From assembly GCF_039555335.1 (NCBI RefSeq), contig NC_092642.1:23417262-23481261 (forward strand): a stretch of 64,000 nt of DNA, given 5' to 3'. Source of the stretch: Amphiura filiformis (Eukaryota; Echinodermata; Ophiuroidea; Amphilepidida; Amphiuridae). Positions 23,113 to 33,768 of the stretch are shown here, one piece after another. Each line of letters starts with the position of its first letter. Position 1 is the stretch's first letter. A model generated the notes under the pieces. That model searched no databases, had not been told where the DNA came from, and worked only from the letters and a program-made list of their open reading frames with translations. Both the position numbers and the translations under genes were made by a program.

Positions 23113-24221
23113 ATAAGTGTATCAGAGATTGGCAGGTATTGTCACTCAAAACATCTGACAAGTAGCTTGTCAAATTACTGTAATAATGGCTCCTAAATGC
23201 ACCTTTTCAGCTTACGTTCAACACTAAATTGACTCAGAAGGAAATTCAAAATAGCATACATAATTTTAACTTTTAAACATAACTTTTAAATTTTCACGAC
23301 CAGTGACTATTCGATTTTTGACCATTTTTAGATTCTAGATGTTTGACTTTTCTAAATTGTGGTGACACAGAAGTTGAAAATAAAGTTTTAAAGCTTGGGA
23401 CTTGACAAAAACATTCTTTTATATACTATTATCTGCACAATTCTCAGCGATCTTGACTTGTACTATGAGTGATGTCATACTAGTACTACTACTAGAGTAA
23501 AGACGTAAAGATGTGTTTTATTCTGTAAAACTACTCTTGGTGACTTCAAAGGTGGCCAAATACAAGATTTCCAAATTCTCAACAAATAAGGCCAAGAAAC
23601 AAAATGTTTGCTTGTCCATAGATCACTTTCAGAAGTTGGATCGGTCAGTCGGGATTATTTTTTTCCTAATCTTTTATTTTCAGGTACCAAAAAATTAAAT
23701 GTGAAGTACTTGTTTGTATGTAAAATACTCACTGACCACAGAATTTCCACCAAAGACAAATTCAAGGTAAACCTACTTTATTTGACAAGTACCTGCCTGA
23801 CAGACTTATACTGCATTTTAAACCCAACAATGTTTTACTTGTGTAGATGCTGAGGATGGTAATACAAAATCGGAACCCTCAGCTTGGTACAACCGGACAC
23901 GGTAAGTATGCAGGAAATGGTATTTTATAATATTTCGTTTATATCAAAATCGGAACCCTCAGCCTGGTACAACCGGACACGGTAAGTATGCAGGAAATGG
24001 TATTTTATAATATTTCGTTTCTATCATCAGTTTTTCAGACGAAAAGTTCATCATCAGTGACATTTTTGGCAAAATTGTAAAAAAAAAACCCTTAAAAAAA
24101 GGGTTTGGAACTACCGAGTCGGTCGGTCGGACGAGGACAAGCAAACAACATGTTTTTGTTGCCCAAGAGGAAAACAACTACTTATATTTTGATTCTAAAA
24201 GTTCCCAGTCAAGAAATTTAC
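23113..24221. other. PARG intron with a duplicated 79-base segment
   Basis: A segment containing ATCGGAACCCTCAGC, GGTACAACCGGACACG and GTAAGTATGCAGG occurs at about 23868-23946 and again at 23947-24026. The rest has no recognised element. On the plus strand the duplicated segment ends in a perfect splice-donor sequence (see findings). Confidence 0.55.
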
Positions 24222-24321
24222 CTCCTCTTTTCTACTGCAGTAGCCAAGACATTGCGCCTTTCTTCATCACCTACTGGTGTACTCATCTCTTCCAAACACA
24301 GGTCTATCACTTCCTCTTCAG
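24222..24321 (-). CDS. PARG: PARG first coding exon
   Basis: 100 bases. After an acceptor TACCTTTAG it reads AEEEVIDLCLEEMSTPVGDE and ERRNVLATAVEKR, ending with two bases of an Arg codon completed by the exon at 22892. The upstream exon supplies an in-frame stop and no ATG, so the first usable Met is at 24286-24284. Translation would begin MSTPVGDEERR. No N-terminal family motif is recognised. The assignment rests on splice sites, phase and position. Exon boundaries are better supported than the start choice. Confidence 0.65.
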
Positions 24322-25366
24322 CTAAAGGTACAAAAATATTGAAGTGCATTAGTTTTACACAAATAGTGAACAAACAAAACACCGGGACCGACAAGTCCCG
24401 GCCCCTTTCCAGCGAAAATACAGCTTATTTAGTCAATGTGAACATGGGGTCATCGCCAGAAATATTTTCCTATTATATTGGACTAACACGTCAGGTATAT
24501 GGTATTTCACAATACAACAGGAATGGAAAAAAGGGGAAATGTTTGTTTGTCGGATCTTTGACGAAACGACCATTTCTAATGACGTCACAATGTAAGCAAC
24601 GTAGCGGTATTAATAATCAATTACCGTAGGTAATACCAAATATGGAGGTATCCAAAAGTATGCTAATTAGAAGGATCAAAGAATCAGAATACGATCCTGG
24701 TATCCAAAACTATGCAAATGAGTTGAAGGAGGTTACGTGCACATGTAAAGTATTTCTTCTCTTGTTTATGGTGGAAAACCTGTGAACTAATGTGTTTAGC
24801 GCCCTCTCTGCAGGGGCTAATTTAACGTGCAGTGAGATTTAAAATCCGTGCAGTGAGAATCAAAATTCCGTGCTTGAAATATTTATATGCCATTCAACAA
24901 ATCAATAAGGACGGCTTAATAGCGGCTTCTGTTTGGTCCCTTTCAGGTAAAAATGTCAACACTTCGTTGCCCCTTTTCTTGAAAACGTTTAATTTTCTTT
25001 GGATCTGATGCATTTAGAAATAGTTTGTAAACTGCAAGTAGATGGTCAGCCCCCTTTGCTCACGACAGTGTCTACAACCAATACAATTTCTGAACAATTT
25101 CTATTAATTTAGCCAACGTGTGTGCTATATGGGGGAAGGGGGAAATTGATTCCCTGTCTCGAAATGCAGAGATACACTTTACAAACATTTTGCGATTTAG
25201 CTATGCAAAGGTTTGTCGATACCGGTACATCTGAAAGCCATATGGTGTATATAGGTGCAGTGTAATGAATCACTGTTTCTAAAAATTCAATAATTCATAT
25301 TGGCCTTATATAATGGCTAAAATATCACTCATTTTGGAGATCAAAGATAATTAATGAAAATCTTAC
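24322..25366. other. First PARG intron, nothing recognised
   Basis: About 1 kb of AT-rich sequence. I see no TIR pair, LINE piece or convincing coding frame. A 174-residue plus-strand open frame starting at 24105 runs through part of it and over the PARG exon in antisense, and looks accidental. Confidence 0.5.
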
Positions 25367-25440
25367 CTGTTTTACGACGCACAAAAACTTGTCGCAACTA
25401 ATGTTCCTTCAACTTCCTTGTTTCCTCGTATGGCTGCCAA
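25367..25440 (-). other. PARG: Probable PARG 5' untranslated exon
   Basis: On the minus strand a strong donor AAACAG|GTAAGA ends a stretch that has an in-frame TAG and no ATG. The single base G it leaves fits the phase of the next exon. Its 5' end is not visible; 25440 is only an estimate. No TATA box or initiator was identified with confidence upstream. Confidence 0.4.
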
Positions 25441-25853
25441 TCTCGTACATATATAATATACGGAATATTATAGCAAAATGACATTGATATTATTGGATTT
25501 TCCGCTCCAAAGAATACCACACACATATGAACACAGTACAAAAGAGTTTGTTATGTTCCAAGTTCAGGTCCAAGGTCAATGTGAAACTCAGTGGTGATCT
25601 GTACCATTTCCTGAAAGAACTGTATCGTCAGAAACTGAATTTTTTAGGTATATTAACGCATAAACCAAACATAACTAAATAACCGATGTGATTGCGGAAT
25701 ATATCAGTTATCACATACCTTTTGAATTTTGACAATCGACTGTTCCGTTTTTGAAATAAAAGAATTTTACGAAACTAGCCTATCTCATTTTCAGCCCGTT
25801 CCACGGAGTCAAATATCTGTCAATGACAATAGACGCCGACGAAAAGCAACGCC

Positions 25854-26160
25854 ATACGCTGGCGAAGTTACGTAATTAATCGGATTAATTGCCATAGCAA
25901 TAGGTGAAAACAATTTTGAACATATCGCGCTGCACTACAAGCAGATTACACTCATCATCTGTGTATGTCTGCAATCATAGATTGAACACAATACTGGTCT
26001 TTTCAAAGATACTTATCTTACAGGTGCAAGTGATCAGCATGATATGGTTCAATGCAGAGGTACCGCGTGAACGTATCAGTGCAGCGCGGTATATTCAAAA
26101 ATTGTTTTCACCTATTGCTATGGTAGTTAATCCGATTATTACATAACTTCGCCAGCGTAT
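25854..26160. mobile_element. Palindromic MITE with about 80-base TIRs
   Basis: The left arm starts ATACGCTGGCGAAGTTACGT and continues through GCCATAGCAATAGGTGAAAA to CGCGCTGCACT. The right arm is its reverse complement with few differences, ending GCCAGCGTAT. TA at both outer edges suggests a TA target. It lies about 400 bases upstream of the presumed PARG 5' exon. Confidence 0.9.
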
Positions 26161-26617
26161 AGGGATTACACGGCGATCGAGGTGGCGTAAGGTTAACGTT
26201 AGGTTAGGGTATTGCGTTTTACGTGTTTTCAATATTGACGTATAGTTTTGTACTTATTGTTTTCATATTGCTAGTAATGTTGTGTCTTTATTTCTTTTGA
26301 AAAATATATAAAAATAAAATCTGTTTAGTTTACTACAGAAAATTTACATCATTTACAAAATACAATGAATGTCTGATCTACACAAACGGGCACTTCACAA
26401 TAATTTCTGAATTCCTAAGATTTTGTAATATTATAATGAGAAATATAATGAGCCAAATGTTTTAACTTTTATGTCTTTTAATGAATAATGTATTTTGATG
26501 TATGCTGCCATTTGGATGTCTGAAATGTAAATAATGAGCAGAGGTTTTAACTTATATGTCTTTTAATGAATAATGTAGGCTATTTTGATGTATGCTCATA
26601 TTTGGATGTCTGTGTTC
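26161..26617. repeat. Short direct duplication near the TTAA element
   Basis: A phrase containing TTTAACTT, ATGTCTTTTAATGAATAATG and TTTTGATGTATGCT is present at about 26460-26520 and 26547-26605. Nothing else is recognised in this stretch. Confidence 0.5.
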
Positions 26618-27247
26618 TTAAGGGAAGGGGTATGAACGTTTGGACAGTATTTATTGTGGGACATTAGAGCACATCAGATATATCGAATTGCATTCTGAAT
26701 ACGAAGAATGTCCATCTGATATCAAATAATTTTGATTTTTGAAATTCGCAATGTAATACACATTTTATGGCAAATCATTAAAAATTGATATTTTTGATAT
26801 TTAACAGTACTTGAAGTAAACTTTATAAATCTGATGATTTATACTTAAAGTGTATGTAGGTGGGATGAAAAGCCGACGATCAATTCAAAATGTGACCTTT
26901 CGTATTGAAGATATGGAGTTTTTCCCAAAACACACAAAAAAATTAGGTCTTTTGGGGGAAAAAATCCATATCTTCAATATAAAAGGTCAAAATTTTCAAT
27001 TGATCGTCGGCTTTTATTTTTATAAAATTTACTTCGAGGACTGTTATATATCAAAAATTTGAAAAATATCAAATTTTAATAATTTGTCATAAAATTTGTA
27101 TTATATCGTGAATTTCAAAAATTAAAATTATTTGATATCAGAAAGACATGCTTCGTATTCAGAATGCAATTCGATACGTCTGAGGTGCTCTCATGTCCCA
27201 CAAAAATACTGTCGAAACGCCATAAACGCCCATTCTAGATCCCTTAA
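26618..27247. mobile_element. Palindromic TTAA element, 630 bases
   Basis: Begins TTAAGGGA and ends TCCCTTAA. Nearly the whole length is an imperfect palindrome: GTGGGACAT, GAGCACATCAGA, TTCTGAATACGAAG, GATATCAAATAATTTT and AAGCCGACGATCAATT each recur inverted on the other arm. Non-coding. Relatives are at about 44086-45128 and 61365-61525. Confidence 0.85.
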
Positions 27248-27589
27248 TTAATTTAATATCTATATATTTTTACAAGTGTTACGTAAATTGTATTTATTAA
27301 ACAAAGAAATGTAAATACTTTATGACCTTTAATAAATTTTGATATATTTGATGTATTTGATGTATGCTTTTTTGATGTTTGTGCTTTTAATAATTCTTGC
27401 ATGTATATGGCCTTTGTATAATTCTACCAATTGTTATGTACATTGCTTTTATGTAATAGCAGATAAATAAATAAATTAATAAATAGATAAATACATAATT
27501 TTAAATGTTGTTTGTTTGCTTCTTTGTTTGTTTGTTTCTTTCTTTCTTTCTTTCTTTGTATCTTTGTTTCTTTGTGTGGCTGTCCGGGC

Positions 27590-28345
27590 GGAAGCAAATT
27601 CATTAATTCACTGTGCAGCTCCAACGCAATGGCAGATCAACTTCAAACTTGGTACGGTGATAGTACATGGTGGCCTCATGTGCTGTATACTTTCATGTTA
27701 TTTGCATATTTATGAATATTAATGAGCTCATTTGCATATTTGGCCTACATTGTCATTAATCCACTCTGCAGCTTAAACGCAATCACCGATCAAATTCATT
27801 ATTATGTTTTCAGGGTTATTAGGAGATAAGAAAGCCTAATAATGATAATATTGGATGGCTTATTTCGCATGATACCATAACATATCGGATTCGTCATACA
27901 AATATCGAACTCGCCGTTGGCTCGTCCGATATTTTTATGACTCATCCGATATGTTATGGTATCATGCTCAGCAATCCAATATTATATCAAACTTGGTATG
28001 GTGATAGGATAGGTGACTGGTCTGATGTGCTGAATAATTTTGCATCATTTTATTTGTATATGAATATTAATGAGCGTATTTGCATATTTTGCTACATTTC
28101 TATTGATCCACTCTCCAGCTTAAACACAATCACCGATCAACTTCATTATTATGTTTTCAGGGTTATTAGGAGTTAAGAAAACCTAATAATGATAATATTG
28201 GATGGCTTATTTCGCATGATACCATAACATATCGGATTCGTCATACAAATATCGAACTCGCCGTTGGCTCGTCCGATATTTTTATGACTCATCCGATATG
28301 TTATGGTATCATGCTCAGCCATCCAATATTATATCAAACTTGGTG
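27590..28345. repeat. 344-base tandem duplication with internal hairpins
   Basis: The segment with ATCACCGATCAA, TTATGTTTTCAGGGTTATTA and GATAATATTGGATGGCTTAT occurs at about 27777-27995 and again at about 28121-28345. A partial third relative is near 27615-27660. Each copy holds a hairpin, CATGATACCATAACATATCG against CGATATGTTATGGTATCATG. The preceding 27248-27590 has only short T-rich runs. Confidence 0.85.
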
Positions 28346-28434
28346 TTGTGATAGATAGTATTCTTTATATTTACCAACCTTTGTTGTGGAGGCCACCTTA
28401 ATTACGAACAGTGTAATTCTAGTTTACACTTGCG

Positions 28435-28575
28435 CTGGGATCACTGTTAAATATTTTGCAAAAATGTTTACCCCAAATAATTTTTTCAAATGTATTCATA
28501 ATATTTATATAACCCAACATTTAAATGTTATCAAAACGTTTTGAATAAACCTTTTAGAACATTTTGTGTTTGCAG
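28435..28575. repeat. Fragment of the CAGCAAACACAAAACG family
   Basis: GCTGGGATCA at the left, ATATAACCCAACATTTAAAT in the middle and TTTTGTGTTTGCAGG at the right match the interior and end of the element at 16400-17093. Truncated. The rest of 28346-29200 has nothing recognisable. Confidence 0.6.
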
Positions 28576-29201
28576 GAAGCTATTTATCCCATACCCAGGA
28601 TCTAGACATGTGTTTCCTTCAGGTTATTTTTCGCGTCTGGCCCCAAGGGGCCAGATGCATTTAGTGTCGGGATTAAATCCCCAGGGAGTTCCAGTGACAC
28701 ATTCTAGAAGTTATCTGTTATAACTCAGCTGAAGATGTGATCATTGATACTGAGACAGAGACTGAGGCAGAGATGGGATTTGACCAACCAGCCTTTTATG
28801 ACTCTTTAGGGTAAGGCGGCGTATGGTGTCATAAATTTAGTAGGAAGAATTGTGGCCATAATAGGTTCATAGGTCAACGCTAGAAAGTACAATATAATAA
28901 ATCAGAAGATTTATACATACAGCTTCAAAATTACATGAACATAGTCGTGTGTTGCCATAATATTAATGTATTACATTATATTACTGTAATTTTTGTAATA
29001 ATGTTCCTCCAAACTTAATGATATCCCGGGAATGATATGAAATAGTATAATTTGAAACTATTTTTTGTTCTCTAAAATCCAACGCTAATTATATTACACA
29101 AAAAGTGAAGCACGCTGGTAAAGTAATGCACTTCATTTCACAAAGTGATCATTGACATACTGAGACAGAGAAAGTAGAGATGGGTTTTGACCAGCCTAGA
29201 T

Positions 29202-29464
29202 TTAATTAATTATTAATTAATTAATTAATTAATTAATTAATTAATTAATTAATTAATTAATTAATTAATTAATTAATTAATTAATTAATAAATTATGTGA
29301 CAGGGATTGGTTAAATATATTAACCCTTAATAAATGAAGACATAAAGAGTTTTATAAATAAATAAATAAATAAATAGATTTAATTAATTAATTAATTAAT
29401 TAATTAATTAATTAATTAATTATTAATTAATTAATTAATTAATAATTAATTAATTAATTAATTC
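29202..29464. repeat. (AATT)n microsatellite, two blocks
   Basis: A pure TTAA/AATT run fills about 29202-29290. A second, slightly interrupted run fills about 29378-29464. Between them is unique sequence plus a short AAAT run. Copy number of such runs is unreliable in assemblies. Confidence 0.95.
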
Positions 29465-31849
29465 CCGAGGTCAAAGGTTATCAATCAGAAGTCATCCGGG
29501 GTCAAAGGTCATATGGAGGTCAACGGGGTGAAACAGTACCACTCTCATGCCGCAACTAGGATTATACCATTTTGTGCCAGGGTTGCATTATAATATTAAC
29601 CTTTTTAAAGAAGAAAGAGTAGTCAGTTAAGGCAGCTGTGTACTCTAGGCATTGTTTCTTTCGCAAAATTGAGCTTTTTTGATATGTTTGTACTTTGTTA
29701 TGTTTTTTATAAATACAAGGAATGAAAATCCAGATTTGTAAACTCCAACTGCAATATTTTAAGGATTTTATTTCACTATTCCACTCGTGTTTGAAATTGA
29801 AAAGGAAAGAAAATCTTTGTTGTACCAGCAGGGTACACGCGCGCAACAACGCATCGCGTTGCGTATCGCGCAATTTGTTAACGCACAAATACGCTACGCA
29901 TACGCGACGCTTATCTGCATGCGCGGCGCATCTTATGGAAACACCACGGAAGCACAAAAACCTGGTGGTCAAATGGCTCCGTTTTAGCTGATAAAATGTG
30001 GTTTTTTCAAGTTCTTTCCCCCGATTTAAATATCAAGTTATGAATGGATTTCGCTCAAACTTCTCAAGGGGCCGTGGATTTACCCGATGTTTATGTAATG
30101 TAAGGTAGAAAAATAAAAACTGCCCCATTCTCCTGCGAGATTCGATGAAAGTGCAAATTGTGACCACTTTAAACTTCAACGGCCATTATTTCAATGTTCA
30201 TTTTCTCGGTAAAATGACGATTTAGGTACACGATAACTCAATAAATACAGCATCTATAGGTAAGCAAATATGATCATCGTAAAAAGCATGATCGACTCAA
30301 GAAACGGTTTTCTCATTTTTTATATTTTGGTCTATTTCCGAGTTTAGGCATCATTTTGTGCAAATAGGCGTTTGTGAATTTTAAAAAGTCAATTTGATGC
30401 CTTATATGGTCAATATCTCAAAAAATAAGGCCAATATCAAAAAAATAAAAAAACTGTTTTTGGAATGGAGCCTCAAGATTGAGCTAAAAACAAAATAAAA
30501 TATTTTGGAAAGAGTGTTTTTTTGTTATGATGTACCTAACAAATATTGCCAAAAAACTCACTTTTTTGTGATTTTCTTCATAATTGTTGTTTTTACCCCA
30601 AATCTGTATTTATATTAAGATTTATTGATGTCTTGCCTTCATGAAAATGTATACTTTTATATGTCTTGCGCGAATAATTACAAAGTTATTGCACTTTTAC
30701 TACATGCATGTCTGAGAGTACACAGCCTGTGTCGCTATCATCGTGCTGCTACTTGAGTACATAATGTCCAATACCATCAACAATAAAAAGTAATAATTCT
30801 CAAAAAATTATTTAAATACCACCAACTATATTCATTTTTATATTTATGTCGATTAATAAAAAGTCATGAGAATATACTAGTACTTGGATCCTGATTCGTC
30901 AAGTCTGTTTCCATGACCACAACGCATCCAATCTTTTCTCAGGACCAGACGCATCCCTTTTTATAGGGATTTTTATTTAGGCCTAGACGAAGCTGCGATA
31001 TCGATGAAAAAAAGAAGAAACATTTTGGGGATGCATTGAAATGGTATGTTTTCTCCAGGCCCATACGCATATTTATTTAGGGTGCAGGACTTCCATACTT
31101 ATAGTCGAGCTTTTTTAAAATGGTCATGCACACTTTTTTTAAGTGGACCTAAATCCCTTTTTGAATGCTTTATCACCAAATTGTGAATATTTTGTCAAAT
31201 TTATGCCAAAAATTCTTGACACCTGCCATTTTTGTCTAATTATACCTAAATATTTGAATGTTTTGTTACTGACATTTTTGACACTTTTTACGCTGTAATA
31301 AGGCATTTTTGGTCATTCATCACTGGTGTATACTTGTAACAATTCTCAACTCAAAAATTTATTTTTTTCGTCGCTGCATCCACTGTTGCCATGGTAACGG
31401 CAGCCATATTGGATTTTTACACACTTAGTTATTCCTTTTTTTCAGAAAAGTTAAAACAACAATGAGTCTGAAACCACCTATATACCTAAACCACATATAG
31501 AAGCATAATCAATATTTGCTCCTATTTTGTTTTTCAGACGTTTTTAGATCGTGTTTATGTGAATAGCTCAAAATTTGGCCATTTGTTGGAAAAAATCACT
31601 AGGCCTATAGGCTATTTCAAATTTGGACCGGTTTTGTTTAAAAAAGGACTCTGTACTTCTCTAGATCTACTTAAAATACACCTTTCTGCCAAGTTTCAAG
31701 TCATTTGGACTTACAATGGCTGAAAAATCCTTGAATTACTGATAAAATTACGTCCTGTGACTGAATAAAGTGCAAGAATTATGAGAATACAATGTAGTCT
31801 TTGGAGAGAATATTTGAGAAGAACAAGGGGGCTATCTTTTTCTTTGGGA
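29465..31849. other. Non-coding stretch, nothing firm
   Basis: 2.4 kb. The 29820-29930 part is locally rich in GCG/CGC words. No TIR pair, LINE motif or exon was identified. Overlapping open frames on both strands near 29562-29991 show no family resemblance. Confidence 0.5.
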
Positions 31850-32076
31850 CAGTGGCGGCGCCAGGAATTTTTTTTTTTTTTTGGGGGGGGGGCGCATTGG
31901 GGGGGGCAAAGTGAATTTCAGGCGGGGCAAAATTGGCAAATTTTGCGCAAAATTGCCGCAAAAATGGGAAGTTTACGTGATTTTGGGGTTTTTGCCTCAA
32001 AAGTGGAGGGAGCAAACTGCGGGGGGGGAGGCAAGAAAAATATTGGGGGGGAATGCCCACCGTAGCGCCGCCACTG
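31850..32076. mobile_element. hAT-like MITE CAGTGGCGGCGC, 227 bases
   Basis: The inverted ends CAGTGGCGGCGCCAGG and GCGCCGCCACTG enclose T runs and G runs. Flanks CTTTGGGA (31842-31849) and CTTCGGAA (32077-32084) are an 8-base duplication with two differences. No protein coding; the overlapping open frames are a result of base composition. Confidence 0.88.
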
Positions 32077-32519
32077 CTTCGGAAGTGGAGGTCATAAAAT
32101 TTGTTGCCGAAATAGAGGTGGTGTGATTAGGCATTGTTATTTTTACAAGATTTATTACGGGTGTATGTTGTCATGTAAATGCAAAAAACATTTGAGAAGT
32201 AGGCCTACTCTTTGAGAAATGCTTTTAAAACTTGATTTAAAAATATTTAAAATGTGCAGGACTGAACTTTTCAAAATTCAAGTCAACTGATTGTTTGAAG
32301 ATGATGGTATCAATGTCTTTGCATTCACATAGCATTAAAGAAAGATTCATAACTGAGACTATGATTCACGCTGGACAAGAGTAAATTATGTAAGTTTTCA
32401 AAATTTTATTGTACATAACATTGCGATATTATAATAATCAATTTCAAGTAAACAATCTTAAAAAAAGTAACTGACCCCCTTAAATAATGGCCATTATTCA
32501 AAAACGGTTGATTGTATTA
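32077..32519. other. Unassigned stretch
   Basis: About 440 bases with no recognised repeat end or coding sequence, apart from ATAATGGCCATTAT immediately before the next element. Confidence 0.5.
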
Positions 32520-32869
32520 CAAATCTGTAAAATGCGTTGGAAGCAGAATTTATTTATGCACATTTTGACACCTCATTTGCAGCAAATGACTAAATATTGA
32601 CGTCACAGCGTACATTTAAATCAATGTAACCCAAGATTTGAAAGTTGCAGTAAATTGTATTGATTTTGTAGTCAGTGTAATAGAAGGAAATCTGTGTAAT
32701 GATATCTGTGTTTTTGTATTGTTAAATTTTGTATGTAAGTGCAACTTTCAAATCTGGACCTCACTACATTAAATTGGCCGGTCTTTTATTGTTTTCTGGG
32801 CTATCGTATCAAATGAGGTGTCAAAATGCGCAGAAATAAATTCTGCTTCCAACGCATTTTACAGGTTTG
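32520..32869. mobile_element. Palindromic MITE, about 350 bases
   Basis: The left arm CAAATCTGTAAAATGCGTTG and AAGCAGAATTTATTT are matched by the inverted right arm ending CAACGCATTTTACAGGTTTG. Inner inverted phrases CACCTCATTTG and CAGATTTGAAAGTTGC extend the pairing toward the centre. No clear target duplication. Confidence 0.85.
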
Positions 32870-33768
32870 CAAAAAATATCATTTCTGGGCACAAATATTT
32901 TAAGTTGTTTACTTCAAGGTGCAGCGTGTACGCGTAAGTGACAGCGCGTATCGCAGAAAAATTGCACGCGTAACCGAGCGTAATACTGTGCGTAGAATGT
33001 GTTACGGCGCTTGACCCATTATTGCAGAATAATGGGCTCTCACGTGACGTGTTTTAACAAATCGCAGTGCGCGATTTTGAATAATGGGTCGTAAGAGTAA
33101 TAGAATTGTTATTCAAGGTTCATCAGAGAATACTGCTATAAAAGGGATTTATATTTTGAGGGGAATTTTTTGCACAGCTAACAATGAATGTTAATTCAAT
33201 ATGTAGGCCTAATTATAATGTACAACTTGATCCCGCTTTGAAAAAACCCCTCAGTTTTATTTTTTAATTGGCAGTATTTCTCTGGTTCCAACCTTGAATA
33301 GCAAGTAATTTAGGGTCTATAACTTGTTGGAAAAACACAATTGCAGTCGCAAAAAGGATTGCGTTTTCCTCTGGTGCTTACATTAAATATTAATGCAAGT
33401 GAACCTTCAAGAAACAGATAATTATATTCACTTGTAATCTTGCATCTTATTTCGAGACGATGATTTCACAAATATCTTTTTGTACCATGTCATGATAGTA
33501 AAATGTTAATACAATGTGAATTTCATAACTTCCTTATTTCTTTTATTACTATTCACATAGTTATAATCAAACCGGGCTACATAGTTATAAGATAAAAAAT
33601 AACATTTCTATTGTGACATTTCTGATGAGCACATAGCAAATCCATAAACATAAGTTCAAAAAGAGAATCAAAATGCAAAAACACAAAACAACTTTTCTTA
33701 AAATGTGCATTTACATGCGCAAACTGATATAAAATCCTTATTTATTTTATGATAATTGATGTAGTTCT
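32870..33768. other. Unassigned stretch with ATAATGGGTC hairpin
   Basis: ACCCATTATT near 33014, GAATAATGGG near 33027 and GAATAATGGGTC near 33079 form a small set of inverted repeats. Otherwise I see nothing to annotate. Confidence 0.5.

Noticed and set aside
24105-24629. A 174-codon plus-strand open frame
   Set aside because: It overlaps the first PARG coding exon in antisense and intron sequence, with no family resemblance or splice logic.
29202-29464. CRISPR-like or telomeric array
   Set aside because: It is a plain AATT microsatellite without spacers.
29562-29991. Overlapping open frames on both strands as a gene
   Set aside because: No motif, no splice sites that fit, and a local bias of GCG/CGC words explains the lack of stops.
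31779-32126. Gly/Pro-rich open frames on both strands
   Set aside because: They fall on the G-run interior of a hAT-like MITE and are an effect of composition.
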